From positions 1 through 64,000 of the forward strand of contig CAVXQP010000007.1 of the NCBI GenBank assembly GCA_963763955.1: a stretch of DNA of 64,000 bases. The letters run 5' to 3'. The DNA comes from DASUPK01 sp963763955. GTDB taxonomy: Bacteria > Actinomycetota > Thermoleophilia > Solirubrobacterales > 70-9. Below are positions 52,630-60,768 of the stretch, one piece after another (position 1 is the stretch's first letter; the number at the start of each line of letters is the position of its first letter). A program made the position numbers and the translations under genes. Below the pieces are notes generated by a model. That model had not been told where the DNA came from. It did not search any database and saw only the letters and a list, made by a program, of their open reading frames with translations.

Positions 52630-53252
52630 CTGGCGGAGACTCCCGCGGTGCGTCCTGGGACCCGCACTGCCATGACCGCCGCGAGCACGGCCTCGTGGAC
52701 CGCCTTGCGGTCGCCGTCGGCGTCCACGATCCGGATGCGATCGGGGTGCCGCCGCGCGACCTCGTCATAGCCGTCCGCGACTCGGCGCTGCAGCTCGATC
52801 CCCTCCTCCTCGAACCGATCGGCCTTGCGCCGGCCGATCCGCTTCGCGGCCAGCGTGGGATCGATGCGCAGCAGGATCGTCAGGTCGGGCCAGACACCGC
52901 CGGTCGCCAGGTCGCAGATCTCCTCGACGCGCTCGGTCCCCAGCCCCCGGGCGGCGCCCTGGTAGGCGATGCTCGAATCGCTGAAGCGGTCGCAGACGAC
53001 GTCCGTCCCCTCCTCGCGGGCCGGTCCGACGACCTGAGCCACAAGCTCCGCCCGCGCGGCGCAGAAAAGGAGCAGCTCGGCGAGTGGATCCAGCTCGAGG
53101 CCCGGGTCCTTGAGGATCTGGCGGATCCGCTCGCCGGTCTCGGTGCCGCCCGGCTCGCGCACCAGCAGCACCTCATCGCCGAGCGCGCGCGCGAGCAACT
53201 TCGCCTGCGTGGTCTTCCCGGAGCCGTCGATTCCCTCGAGCGAGATGAACAT
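52626..53252 (-). CDS. tmk: thymidylate kinase
   Basis: A 208-residue dTMP kinase. P-loop GIDGSGKTTQAK at residues 7-18, LVREPGGTETGERIR with the catalytic Arg, VVCDRFSDSSIAYQGAARGL (the DRY/DRF motif), and the lid RIGRRKADRFEEEG. The lid Arg residues identify the class II (E. coli type) arrangement only tentatively. It makes dTDP for DNA synthesis and dTDP-sugar precursors. It forms an operon with holB downstream. Confidence 0.95.
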   Translation of the reverse strand: MFISLEGIDGSGKTTQAKLLARALGDEVLLVREPGGTETGERIRQILKDPGLELDPLAELLLFCAARAELVAQVVGPAREEGTDVVCDRFSDSSIAYQGAARGLGTERVEEICDLATGGVWPDLTILLRIDPTLAAKRIGRRKADRFEEEGIELQRRVADGYDEVARRHPDRIRIVDADGDRKAVHEAVLAAVMAVRVPGRTAGVSAR

Positions 53253-53356
53253 CTCCGTTCAGGCTAACCGCCGTTCGGCCCGGGGCCGGATCAGGCCTCG
53301 GTAACTACCTGCAACCCGCGAGTTTTCCGACGCACCTCGTCCCGCTCTGATTGGAT

Positions 53357-53390
53357 AGTTTCCTCTTCGGCGAGGAGGAAGGGGAAGCTG
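53357..53390 (+). promoter_or_regulatory. leader with ribosome binding site and possible masking hairpin
   Basis: A possible -10 TAGTTT (53357-53362) is followed by GAGGAGGAAGGGG just before ATG 53391. TTCCTC (53360-53365) can pair with GAGGAA (53375-53380), or CCTC with GAGG around TTCGGC, which would hide part of the ribosome binding site. The same bases form part of the possible -10, so both uses may not coexist. Confidence 0.3.
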
Positions 53391-54251
53391 ATGGAATCGC
53401 AAGGCATCGATCCCGTTGAGTTCCGAGGTGCGCAGCGTGAGCAATGGGATCACGCGGCCACCGGGTGGAAGAAGTGGTCAGGCTGGCTCGACAGCCACGC
53501 CGGCTTCATCAGCGAGCGGCTGGTGGAGCTGGCCGGAGTCCAGCCGGGCAGCCGGGTGCTCGATGTCGCCGCGGGATTCGGCGAGCCTGCGCTCACGGCC
53601 GCCAGGAAGGCGGGACCGGAAGGGGTGGTGGTCGCCACCGACATCTCGGCGGAGATGCTGGCCTACGGCCGCGAGCGGGCGGCTGAGGCTGGAGTGAGCA
53701 ACATCGAGTTCATGCACGCCGACGCCTCGGCGCTCGACTTTCCGGCGGAGAGCTTCGACGCCGCGGTGTCGCGATGGGGAATCATCTTCGAGCCGGACGG
53801 AGAGGGAGCGGCGGGCCGCGTCCGCGGCTTCCTCAAGCCAGGGTCACGGATGGCGATCAGCTCCTGGGGACCGCCCGAGCGGTCGCCGATGATCGGCAGG
53901 CCGATGAAGGCCGCCATGGAGTTTCTCGATGTCCCACCGCCGCCGCCGGGTACCCCCGGACCACTTTCGCGCCCGACGCCGGAGGACATCGGAGGTCTGC
54001 TCGAGGGCGGCGGCTTCTCCGATGTTCAGGTGGAGGACCTCGACCTCACCGTCGAATGGAAGTCACCCGAGGAGTTCGGCGTCTACGTCAGGGAGATCAT
54101 CGCTCCCATCACCAAGATGGTCGAGGCACAGCCCGAGGACGTCCAGGAAGAGGCCTGGAAGAAGATCGCCGACTCGGTCCGGGACGAGTCCGACAACGGG
54201 GGCACGGTACGACTGACGAACCAGGTGCTGTTGGCGTCCGGTGTGGCCTGA
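53391..54251 (+). CDS. class I SAM-dependent methyltransferase (UbiE-like)
   Basis: A 286-residue protein. SRVLDVAAGFGEPALTAARK is motif I, VVVATDISAEMLAYGRERAA motif II, FMHADASALDFPAESFDAAV motif III/IV, and FLKPGSRMAISSWGPPERSP the later strand. It resembles UbiE/MenG-like enzymes often found in environmental actinobacteria but lacks clear menaquinone motifs, so the substrate is open. ATG 53391 is set by the strong purine-rich ribosome binding site. Confidence 0.87.
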   Translation: MESQGIDPVEFRGAQREQWDHAATGWKKWSGWLDSHAGFISERLVELAGVQPGSRVLDVAAGFGEPALTAARKAGPEGVVVATDISAEMLAYGRERAAEAGVSNIEFMHADASALDFPAESFDAAVSRWGIIFEPDGEGAAGRVRGFLKPGSRMAISSWGPPERSPMIGRPMKAAMEFLDVPPPPPGTPGPLSRPTPEDIGGLLEGGGFSDVQVEDLDLTVEWKSPEEFGVYVREIIAPITKMVEAQPEDVQEEAWKKIADSVRDESDNGGTVRLTNQVLLASGVA

Positions 54252-54293
54252 TCGAGCCGGCGGGGCGTGCGATGCCGATCCGCGACCGAAGTC

Positions 54294-54888
54294 ATGCCCG
54301 GTCCAGTTGAGGTGACCCACCGTCTCATCGACGCCGGTGGCCTGCGCGTCAACCTCCTCGAGGCGGGCGAGGGGGACCCAATCCTGCTGCTCCACGGCTG
54401 GCCCCAGACCAACGAACTGTGGCGGCGGGTTCTTGACCGGTTGGCGCCGGAGTTCAGGATGCTCGCCCCGGATCTGCGTGGGTTCGGTTCGACCGAGGCC
54501 CCCGGCCGCGGATACGACGGGGAGACGTTCGCGCGCGACCAGATCGCGCTTCTCGACGCACTCGGGATCGAGCAGGTCAAGCTGATCGGTCATGACTGGG
54601 GCGGCTGGACGGCCATGATGCTCGGCCTCGATCACCCCGAGCGAATCGACCGCATGATCGTGATCGACGCGCCGCACCCGTGGCCCCGCCTGAGGCCGTC
54701 TCTCATCCCCGAGCTGTGGCGGAGCTGTACGCCGCGGCGCTCGCGACGCCGGTACTGGGCCCGTGGCTACTGCGCCGTACCGGGTTCGCCAAGGGGATTC
54801 TCAGGCGAGGGACGGCGCCGGGCACTTCCTGGTCGACGAGCGATCCGAGCTGGTCTGCGACCGAGCGCTGGGATTCTTCAGCGGCTAG
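54294..54888 (+). pseudogene. alpha/beta hydrolase (haloalkane dehalogenase/epoxide hydrolase type), internally deleted
   Basis: The frame from ATG 54294 gives PILLLHGWPQTNELWRRVLD (oxyanion HGWP), LAPDLRGFGSTEAP and VKLIGHDWGGWTAMML with the nucleophile Asp, up to PELWR. The family sequence then continues one frame over as YAAALATPVLGPWLLRRTGF, and a second shift leads to RDGAGHFLVDERSELV with the catalytic His and the stop. About 100 residues between these parts, including the cap and the catalytic acid, are missing. Two -1 shifts and a deletion make function unlikely. The stop shares CTAG with topA. Confidence 0.75.
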
Positions 54889-57368
54889 CTCTTCGCGCGC
54901 GGCTTCGGCTTCGCGCGCGAGCCGTTCTTCGCGCGCGAGCCGCTGCCCGACTTCGCGCGGGTGCCTGAGCCGTTCTTGCCCTTGGCGCCGTTTCCGCGGG
55001 CGCGCTTGACCTTCGTGGCCGATGCCTGGCCGGCGATCTTCTCCGCCTCCTTGGCGGCCTCGGCCGGGTCGATGACCTCGCCGTCTGAGCTCTCTCCGTC
55101 CTCGGCCGCGGCCTCGGCCGCTTCCTTGGCGGCCTTGGCTTCCTCGCGCTCGGCTCGGCGGCGCTTCATCTCCGCCATCGAGGGGCACTCGTCGTTCAGG
55201 CAGAGCTTCCAGGGCCGCCCGCGCCAGGGCACGACCTGGAGGCGCGGCGTGCGGCCGCAGACCGAGCAGACCTCCTCGATCTTGTAGAGGCCGCGCACCC
55301 GCTGGGGAAGGGGAAAGGTCTGGTCGCATGAGTCGGGCGAGTCGGGGTTGTCCCCGTCCCATCCCGAGCAGCCGACGAAGCGCTTGCCCGACTTGCGGGC
55401 CTTGATGATCCGCAGCAGGTTGGGCGAGCCGTCCTCCTGCTTGCGGCCTGCCTCCTCGCAGACGATGCAGGGCCCCAGGATCCGGTCCTGGTCCATCCCG
55501 GCCCAGACTTCGCGGGCGAACTTGCGCCACTTGGCGTCCTCGTCCTCGGTCTTGACGTCATCGCCCATCTCGTCGAACGCGGAGCGGAGCATGTCGCGAC
55601 TGTCGGCGAGAACCTGGTCCTTGGTCATCTCCCCCGCGGCGATCTGGTCCATCTCCGCCTCCATCTCGGCGGTCATGTCCGGCGTCGCCATCCGCGGGAC
55701 GTAGTGCTCGAAGGCCTTCGACATCGCGATGCCCGTCTCCGACGGCTCGGGCGGATTGCCGAAGACGTAGCCACGGTCGTAGAGCTTCTGGATGATGTCC
55801 GCGCGCGTCGCCTTGGTGCCGAGGCCGCGCTCCTCCATCATCTCGATCAGCTTGCCCTGGCTGATGCGGGGCGGCGGCGGAGTCTCCTTACCCTCCATCT
55901 CGACGCCCTCGAGGGTGAGCTCCTGGCCCTCCTCCAGCTTCGGGATCTCGGTGTCGGCGGAGCGGGCGTAGGTGTAGATCGCGGCGAAGCCGGGGTCGAG
56001 CACGACCGACCCGCGGACGAAGTAGGTCTCGCCCTGCACATCGGAATCCTCGGAAGTTGTGCTCTGCGGGCTACCTTGCCCGGGGGCCGTGACGATGTTC
56101 GCCCGTGTGCCCTCGCTGACCATCGGCGGCGAGAACGTGGCCAGGAAGCGGCGGGCGACCAGCTCGTAGACCCTGCGGTGGGCCTCCGACCGCGCCTCGA
56201 GACGCCGCGGATTGACGGCCTGGGTCGGATAGATCGGCGGGTGGTCGGTGGTCTCCTTCTTACCCCGCGTCGGCTCGAGCGAGCGCCCATCGAGCAGGAA
56301 CTCGGCCGCCTTGAAGTCTTCGACCGCCACCAGTTGGTCGACCAGCTCCTTCGTGTCGAGGGACTTCGGGTAGACCGTGTTGTCGGTCCGCGGGTAGGAG
56401 ATGTACCCATCCATGTAGAGGTCCTCGGCGATCCGCATCGCGCGCGACGGGGTGATGCCGAGTCGACTGGACGCGTCGCTGGTGAAGGCGGTGGTGTTGA
56501 GGGGGGTCGGCGGCTTGCGGGTGTTCTTCCGCGCGGTGATCTCCTTAACCGTGCCGGGGGTCTTCGAGTTGGCGACCGCGGCCTCCGCCTCCTCCTGCTT
56601 CCAGAACTTGTCGGTCGTGTGCTCCGCGACGAACTCGCCGTCGGGATGGCCGAACTTCGCGGTCACCTCCCAGAAGGGCTCGGGCACATGCGCGCGGCGC
56701 TCGAGCTCGCGTTGCACGATCAGGCCGAGGGTCGGGCTCTGCACCCTCCCCACCGAGAGGAAGTTCGAGCCGAAGCGCCGCGTGGCCATGGAAACCGAAC
56801 GCGTCAGGGTCGCGCCCCAGATCAGGTCCATGTCCTGGCGAGCGGCGCCGGCGTTGGCCAGCGGCATCGAGAGCTCGTCGAGCTCGTTGAAGGCTCGCTC
56901 GATCTCGTCCTTGGTGAGCGCCGAGTAGCGGGCGCGCTTCACGGGCGTGCCGTCCTCATGCACCCCCTCGGCGGTCGCCAGCTCCGGGTTGGCCGCCACG
57001 ACCTCCTGTAGGGCCTCGAGGCCGATCAGCTCGCCCTCGCGGTCGTAGTCGGTCGCAATCACGATGTCGTCGGCGTCCGCGGCCACCTTCTTCAGGGCGC
57101 GCACGACGTTCTTGTCGGTCGGCTCCTTGATCAGGTCAGCGTCGATCAGGTCGCGCGGGTTCGTCTGCTGCCAGTTGTTGTAGGACTCCGGGAAGGCGGG
57201 ATTGAGCACGTGACCCTTGAGCCCGATCGTCATCTGGGCGTCGCCGTTCTCGTCCGACCACTCGTAGTACGGGGTCTTGTAGGAGGCGTCTTCCTTCGCG
57301 GTTCCGCCGCTCAGGATCTCCGCGATCTTCTTCGCGCTGTTGTTCTTCTCTGTGACTATCAGTCGCAT
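54885..57368 (-). CDS. topA: type IA DNA topoisomerase (TopA), archaeal-like N-terminus
   Basis: An 827-residue enzyme that relaxes negative supercoils. The Toprim domain starts MRLIVTEKNNSAKKIAEILS and has IATDYDREGELIG; bacterial TopA normally starts with an ESPAKAKTI motif instead, while TEKN-x-A-x-x-I is the archaeal style. The nicking Tyr is in YISYPRTDNTVYP near residue 320. Two Cys clusters follow: LGPCIVC with GCSGW and CDQ (about 630-670), then VCSVCG with LCLNDEC (about 690-720). The final 100 residues are Lys/Ala/Gly-rich, as in other actinobacterial TopA tails. ATG 57368 has a GGAGG ribosome binding site. Confidence 0.92.
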   Translation of the reverse strand: MRLIVTEKNNSAKKIAEILSGGTAKEDASYKTPYYEWSDENGDAQMTIGLKGHVLNPAFPESYNNWQQTNPRDLIDADLIKEPTDKNVVRALKKVAADADDIVIATDYDREGELIGLEALQEVVAANPELATAEGVHEDGTPVKRARYSALTKDEIERAFNELDELSMPLANAGAARQDMDLIWGATLTRSVSMATRRFGSNFLSVGRVQSPTLGLIVQRELERRAHVPEPFWEVTAKFGHPDGEFVAEHTTDKFWKQEEAEAAVANSKTPGTVKEITARKNTRKPPTPLNTTAFTSDASSRLGITPSRAMRIAEDLYMDGYISYPRTDNTVYPKSLDTKELVDQLVAVEDFKAAEFLLDGRSLEPTRGKKETTDHPPIYPTQAVNPRRLEARSEAHRRVYELVARRFLATFSPPMVSEGTRANIVTAPGQGSPQSTTSEDSDVQGETYFVRGSVVLDPGFAAIYTYARSADTEIPKLEEGQELTLEGVEMEGKETPPPPRISQGKLIEMMEERGLGTKATRADIIQKLYDRGYVFGNPPEPSETGIAMSKAFEHYVPRMATPDMTAEMEAEMDQIAAGEMTKDQVLADSRDMLRSAFDEMGDDVKTEDEDAKWRKFAREVWAGMDQDRILGPCIVCEEAGRKQEDGSPNLLRIIKARKSGKRFVGCSGWDGDNPDSPDSCDQTFPLPQRVRGLYKIEEVCSVCGRTPRLQVVPWRGRPWKLCLNDECPSMAEMKRRRAEREEAKAAKEAAEAAAEDGESSDGEVIDPAEAAKEAEKIAGQASATKVKRARGNGAKGKNGSGTRAKSGSGSRAKNGSRAKPKPRAKS

Positions 57369-57393
57369 TTGGCACCTCCACGGTAGCCGCGAC

Positions 57394-57461
57394 CTGAGAT
57401 GCCCCCTGGCAATACGTCAATCAGGCCGATGGGGTCGGCGAGAGTAGCAGGGGGATCTCAG
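57394..57461. promoter_or_regulatory. 14-bp inverted repeat with 39-nt centre upstream of topA
   Basis: The left arm 57394-57408 (CTGAGATGCCCCCTG) and right arm 57448-57461 (CAGGGGGATCTCAG) are complementary except for one bulged G. The repeat lies 26-93 bases before the topA start and ends 37 bases before the divergent epimerase start. It could be an operator pair, a leader hairpin in the topA mRNA or a cruciform that senses supercoiling. Confidence 0.45.
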
Positions 57462-57484
57462 CTCGCCAACATCCTTCGCGCGCA

Positions 57485-57490
57485 TAGGCT
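57485..57490 (+). promoter_or_regulatory. -10 box TAGGCT of the epimerase gene
   Basis: TAGGCT is seven bases before GTG 57498, supporting that start. Confidence 0.45.
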
Positions 57491-57497
57491 TGCCTGC

Positions 57498-58439
57498 GTG
57501 AAATCGGTGGTCACGGGTGGCGCGGGGTTCATCGGCTCGCATCTGGTCGACACGCTGGTCGCGCGCGGAGACGAGGTGCTCGTTCTCGACGACTACTCGA
57601 GCGGCAAGCGCGAGAACCTCGCCGGGGCGCTCGAGGCGGGCGTGAGCGCCGTCGAGCTCGACGTCCTGGACGCCCAGGCGCTGTTCGCCGCCTTGAAGGA
57701 ATTCCGCCCTGACAGCGTCTTCCACCTCGCGGCCCAGATCGACGTGCGGCGCTCGATGGCCGACCCGGGCTTCGACGCCCGCCTCAACGTGGCCGGCACC
57801 GTGAACGCCCTCGAGGCGGCTGCCCGGTCCGACGCGTCCAGGTTCGTCTTCACCTCCACGGCCGGCGCCATATATGGAGAGGGGGCGGACCGGACGGACG
57901 AGCTGCCCTTCGCCGAGACCGCCCGCTGCGAGCCGCTCTCGGTCTACGGCCAGAGCAAGCTGGCCGCCGAGGGCTACGTGGCCCTGTTCGCGCGCACCCG
58001 CGATCTCCCCGCCGGGAGCGTGCGCCTGAGCAACGTCTACGGCCCCCGACAGGACCCCACGACTGAGGCGGGCGTGGTCGCGATCTTCTGCGAGCTGGCG
58101 CGCAGCGGCGGCCGGCCCACCGTCTTCGGCGATGGCGAACAGACCCGCGACTACATCCACGTCGCCGACGTTGTGGCCGCGCTGCTCGCGATGGAGGGAA
58201 GCGACGATCAGGGCCCACTCAATGTCGGGACCGGGATCGAGACGACGGTCCTCGAGCTCGCCGAGCGCGTCGGCAGCTCCGCGGGTCGCGGCGACTTCGA
58301 GCCCGAGTTCGTGCCGGCGCGCGCCGGCGAGATCCAGCGCACGGTGGGCGACCCGGCTGCGGCCGCGTTGCGGCTGGGCTGGCGAGCCGAGCGCTCGATC
58401 GAGACGGGGCTCGATGAGACGCTCGCGGCCGGGGGCTAG
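57498..58439 (+). CDS. NAD-dependent epimerase/dehydratase (UDP-glucose 4-epimerase-like)
   Basis: A 313-residue extended SDR. VVTGGAGFIGSHLVDTLVA binds NAD, VFHLAAQIDVRRSMADP is the GalE-like helix, FTSTAGAIYGEG has the Ser/Thr and PLSVYGQSKLAAEGY the Tyr-x3-Lys. RLSNVYGPRQDPTTEAGVVA and TRDYIHVADVVAAL are typical of the archaeal/actinobacterial GalE branch. It probably interconverts UDP-Glc and UDP-Gal or their N-acetyl forms, which could feed the polysaccharide locus. GTG 57498 with a close -10 box defines the start. Confidence 0.88.
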   Translation: MKSVVTGGAGFIGSHLVDTLVARGDEVLVLDDYSSGKRENLAGALEAGVSAVELDVLDAQALFAALKEFRPDSVFHLAAQIDVRRSMADPGFDARLNVAGTVNALEAAARSDASRFVFTSTAGAIYGEGADRTDELPFAETARCEPLSVYGQSKLAAEGYVALFARTRDLPAGSVRLSNVYGPRQDPTTEAGVVAIFCELARSGGRPTVFGDGEQTRDYIHVADVVAALLAMEGSDDQGPLNVGTGIETTVLELAERVGSSAGRGDFEPEFVPARAGEIQRTVGDPAAAALRLGWRAERSIETGLDETLAAGG

Positions 58440-58446
58440 TCACCTC

Positions 58447-58452
58447 TAATCT
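58447..58452 (+). promoter_or_regulatory. -10 box TAATCT of the siroheme-type dehydrogenase gene
   Basis: TAATCT is six bases before ATG 58459 and so supports the longer form of the protein with its Cys-rich N-terminus. Confidence 0.45.
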
Positions 58453-58458
58453 CTCCCC

Positions 58459-59211
58459 ATGCCTGCACAGGCTTTCGAGGGCAGGGAATGCGTCTGCCAG
58501 TTCCGCCGCGGGATCTGCGACCAGAGCTGCGTGCGGGACATGCTCGAGACCCCTCTCTATATGACGGCTATCAAGCTCAAGGGCCGTCGCTGCCTGGTGG
58601 TCGGCGGCGGCGACGTCGGCCTCGAGAAGGTCGAGGGCCTGCTGCTCTGCGACGGGGACGTCCGCGTGGTGGCCCCGCGGGTCGGTTCGGAGCTCGCGAA
58701 GTATGCGGCCGAGGGGTCGATCACCTGGGAGCAGCGCACCTTCCACGACGGCGACCTCGACAACACTTTCCTCGCGATCGCCGCCACCAGCGACACCGAG
58801 GTCAACATCGCCGTTTGCGAGGGCGCCGAGCGTCGCGCGATGCTCGTCAACGTCGTCGACGTGCCGCCGCTCTGCAATTTCATCCTGCCGGCGATCGTGC
58901 GCAGCGGCCCGCTGGCGATCGCGATCTCGACCGCCGGCGCCTCCCCCGCCCTCGCCAAACGGATGAAGCGCGAGATCTCGCAGTCCTTCGGCGAGCCGTA
59001 CGCGCGACTGGCGGTCATCCTCAATGACCATCGCGGCTGGGCCAAGGGCACCCTGCCCACCTACCAGGATCGCAAGGAGTTCTTCGAGGGGATCGTCAAC
59101 GGGGACCCGGACCCGATCGAGCTGATCAAGCGGGGACGCGAGGACGAGCTGCGGCGGCTGATCGAGCAGCGCAAGGCGCAGTACCCCGCTGCCCTGGGCG
59201 CCTCGGCCTAG
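58459..59211 (+). CDS. precorrin-2 dehydrogenase/sirohydrochlorin ferrochelatase-like (SirC/Met8), Cys-rich N-terminal extension
   Basis: A 250-residue protein. From about residue 35 it follows the family: MTAIKLKGRRCLVVGGGDVG (NAD-binding), VRVVAPRVGSELAKYAAEG, FLAIAATSDTEVNIAVCEGA, LVNVVDVPPLCNFILPAIVR and AISTAGASPALAKRMKREI. It would oxidise precorrin-2 to sirohydrochlorin for siroheme or heme d1/b synthesis. The first 30 residues hold ECVCQFRRGICDQSC, four Cys in C-x-C-x6-C-x3-C, not usual in this family. An internal ATG 58540 would remove them, but the -10 box favours the longer protein. Confidence 0.85.
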   Translation: MPAQAFEGRECVCQFRRGICDQSCVRDMLETPLYMTAIKLKGRRCLVVGGGDVGLEKVEGLLLCDGDVRVVAPRVGSELAKYAAEGSITWEQRTFHDGDLDNTFLAIAATSDTEVNIAVCEGAERRAMLVNVVDVPPLCNFILPAIVRSGPLAIAISTAGASPALAKRMKREISQSFGEPYARLAVILNDHRGWAKGTLPTYQDRKEFFEGIVNGDPDPIELIKRGREDELRRLIEQRKAQYPAALGASA

Positions 59212-59238
59212 CTTTCCCCTGCAGCCGCAACGGCTTGA

Positions 59239-60084
59239 TCAATGCGGCAGCGCGTAGATCGCGACCGCGGCGTACTGGACGGCCGCCGCCGCGATCACCA
59301 GGACGTGGAAGATCTCGTGGTAGCCGAAAACCTGCGGCCGGGGGTCGGGCTTGCGGCGGGCGTAGACGACGGCCCCGGCTGAATACAGGGCGCCACCCAG
59401 TGCGATCAGCCCGACGCCGACCGGGCCGATCTCGTCCCAGAGCTGCGGCAGGGTGACGATCGCCACCCAGCCGGTGCTCAGGTAGACCGCGACGGTGAAC
59501 CAGTACGGCGAGTTGATCCAGACGAGGTTGAGGACCAGTCCCGCGGCCGCGGTGGCCCAGACCACGATCAGCACGACGTTGGCCAGGTTCCCGTGCATGA
59601 CGAGCAGGGCGAAGGGCGTGTAGGTGCCGGCGATGAAGACGAAGATCATCGTGTGGTCGAGCCGGCGCATCCACTGGCGCACCTCCGGAGTCCAGGTGAC
59701 GCGGTGGTAGAGCGCGCTCGTGCCGAGCATGGCCGAGAGCGAGAAGGCGTAGATCGACATCGCGATCACCTCGCGGGCCCCGCTGGCCGCGAGTATCAGT
59801 GCCGCCCCTGCGCCGAGCGAGACGAAGAAGGCCCATTGGTGGGAGACGCCGCGCAGTCGCGGCTTCTGGGAGAGCTTGTGCGCAGCGGCCTGGGCGGCCA
59901 TCGCGGCGCTCTCGCGGGCCGCGCTGACCTGCTTGCCGGCGGCATCGCGGGCGGCCTCGAGCCGCTCGCCGGCCTCGTTACGAGCATTGCCCAGCCGCTC
60001 GCCCGCGGCTTCCGCCGCGTCGCGCGCGATTCCGAGCGGGTCCGGGCCCCCCTGTGCTTCGTCACCAGCCGCAGCCATCGCCAC
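59239..60084 (-). CDS. hemolysin III/PAQR family membrane protein
   Basis: A 281-residue protein. Residues 70 to the end form the seven-helix hemolysin III domain with RLRGVSHQWAFF, GTSALYHRVTW, RRLDHTMIFVFIAGTYTPF and FGYHEIFHVLVI; these conserved His, Asp and Ser residues form the metal site of the CREST/PAQR superfamily. Residues 1-70 are an added Ala/Glu/Arg-rich amphipathic helix (GIARDAAEAAGERLGNARN and similar repeats), uncommon in the family. Function in bacteria is uncertain. Confidence 0.9.
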   Translation of the reverse strand: MAMAAAGDEAQGGPDPLGIARDAAEAAGERLGNARNEAGERLEAARDAAGKQVSAARESAAMAAQAAAHKLSQKPRLRGVSHQWAFFVSLGAGAALILAASGAREVIAMSIYAFSLSAMLGTSALYHRVTWTPEVRQWMRRLDHTMIFVFIAGTYTPFALLVMHGNLANVVLIVVWATAAAGLVLNLVWINSPYWFTVAVYLSTGWVAIVTLPQLWDEIGPVGVGLIALGGALYSAGAVVYARRKPDPRPQVFGYHEIFHVLVIAAAAVQYAAVAIYALPH

Positions 60085-60219
60085 GAACCATAGCCCGGCG
60101 GGACCGGCCGGCGAAGTGGTCGCTACGCCCCCTCGGCGGGCGGGGACGCGGCCAGCGCAGCCGCTCGCGCGAGGTCTGCCGAGCGCGCGAGACGAGGGCG
60201 CCAGCAGTGAGTGCGAACG

Positions 60220-60526
60220 CTAGGGCTGATCCGGCCCGGTGAGCCAGACGCTCCAGGACCGGATCGACTCGATCGTCAGCATCTCCTCCGGCCACGGGTC
60301 GTCGGCGAGGCGGGCGCGGACGCTCGCCTCGTCGGAGGCATCGATGACGAGCATCGTATTTTCCCCGTCCCCCTCGCCGATCGGGCCGCCGAGGACCACG
60401 AAGCCCTCCTCCGCCAGCCCGTCCATGAACGCGGCGTGCTCGTCCCAGGCCTCGCTGCTCGCGCCGGCCGCGGGAGTGATCCCAGGCGGGCCCCTTGCCA
60501 CGCTCCACGAGGAAATAGGCGGCCAT
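60220..60526 (-). pseudogene. YCII-related small protein, frameshifted
   Basis: ATG 60526 begins MAAYFLVERGKGPAWDHSRG, the normal start of a YCII-domain protein. After RREQ the family sequence continues in another frame as EAWDEHAAFMDGLAEEGFVV, GENTMLVIDASDEASVRARL and DPWPEEMLTIESIRSW to the stop. The 307-base length fits one extra base near 60455. YCII proteins are small ferredoxin-like proteins with putative His/Asp active sites; function is rarely known. It may be a recent pseudogene or a consensus error. Confidence 0.65.
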
Positions 60527-60547
60527 CGGCTGGAGGGTATGGCGCTA

Positions 60548-60609
60548 CCCGAACACAGGCAATGAAGAGGGGCGGAGCTGCCCGAACACCGGCAATGAAG
60601 AGGGGGCGG
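60548..60609. repeat. two-copy tandem direct repeat, period 33 bp
   Basis: 60548-60575 and 60581-60609 share CCCGAACAC, GGCAATGAAGAGGGG and CGG, differing by one substitution and one extra G. The unit lies just upstream of the YCII-like gene (minus strand) in the gap before nrdR. Only two copies are present. Confidence 0.7.
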
Positions 60610-60699
60610 GGCCGAGGCGGTCCCTCGAGACGAGTTTTGGCCACTTCTCCGCGCTATAGCCCGGCAAACCGACCAACACTTCATTGGGTGCTGGGAAGG

Positions 60700-60715
60700 A
60701 CACTAGATCTAGTGC
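60700..60715. promoter_or_regulatory. NrdR box upstream of nrdR-nrdJ
   Basis: ACACTAGATCTAGTGC contains a perfect 14-bp palindrome (60701-60714) and matches the NrdR-box pattern (ACAC-w-A...T-w-GTGT) at most positions. A weaker second match, ACACTACGTCTCGGTA, starts at 60742, 42 bases further on, overlapping the -10 box. NrdR boxes usually come in pairs in phase on the helix. Confidence 0.65.
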
Positions 60716-60755
60716 TTCTCCTCATTGCGGGTGTTAGTCGAACACTACGTCTCGG

Positions 60756-60761
60756 TACACT
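60756..60761 (+). promoter_or_regulatory. -10 box TACACT of nrdR
   Basis: TACACT is seven bases before GTG 60769. It overlaps the weaker NrdR-box candidate, so bound NrdR would block RNA polymerase. Confidence 0.5.
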
Positions 60762-60768
60762 CCAACGA

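Noticed and set aside
60548..60609. CRISPR-like repeats
   Set aside because: Only two copies with a 5-bp gap, no array and no cas genes.
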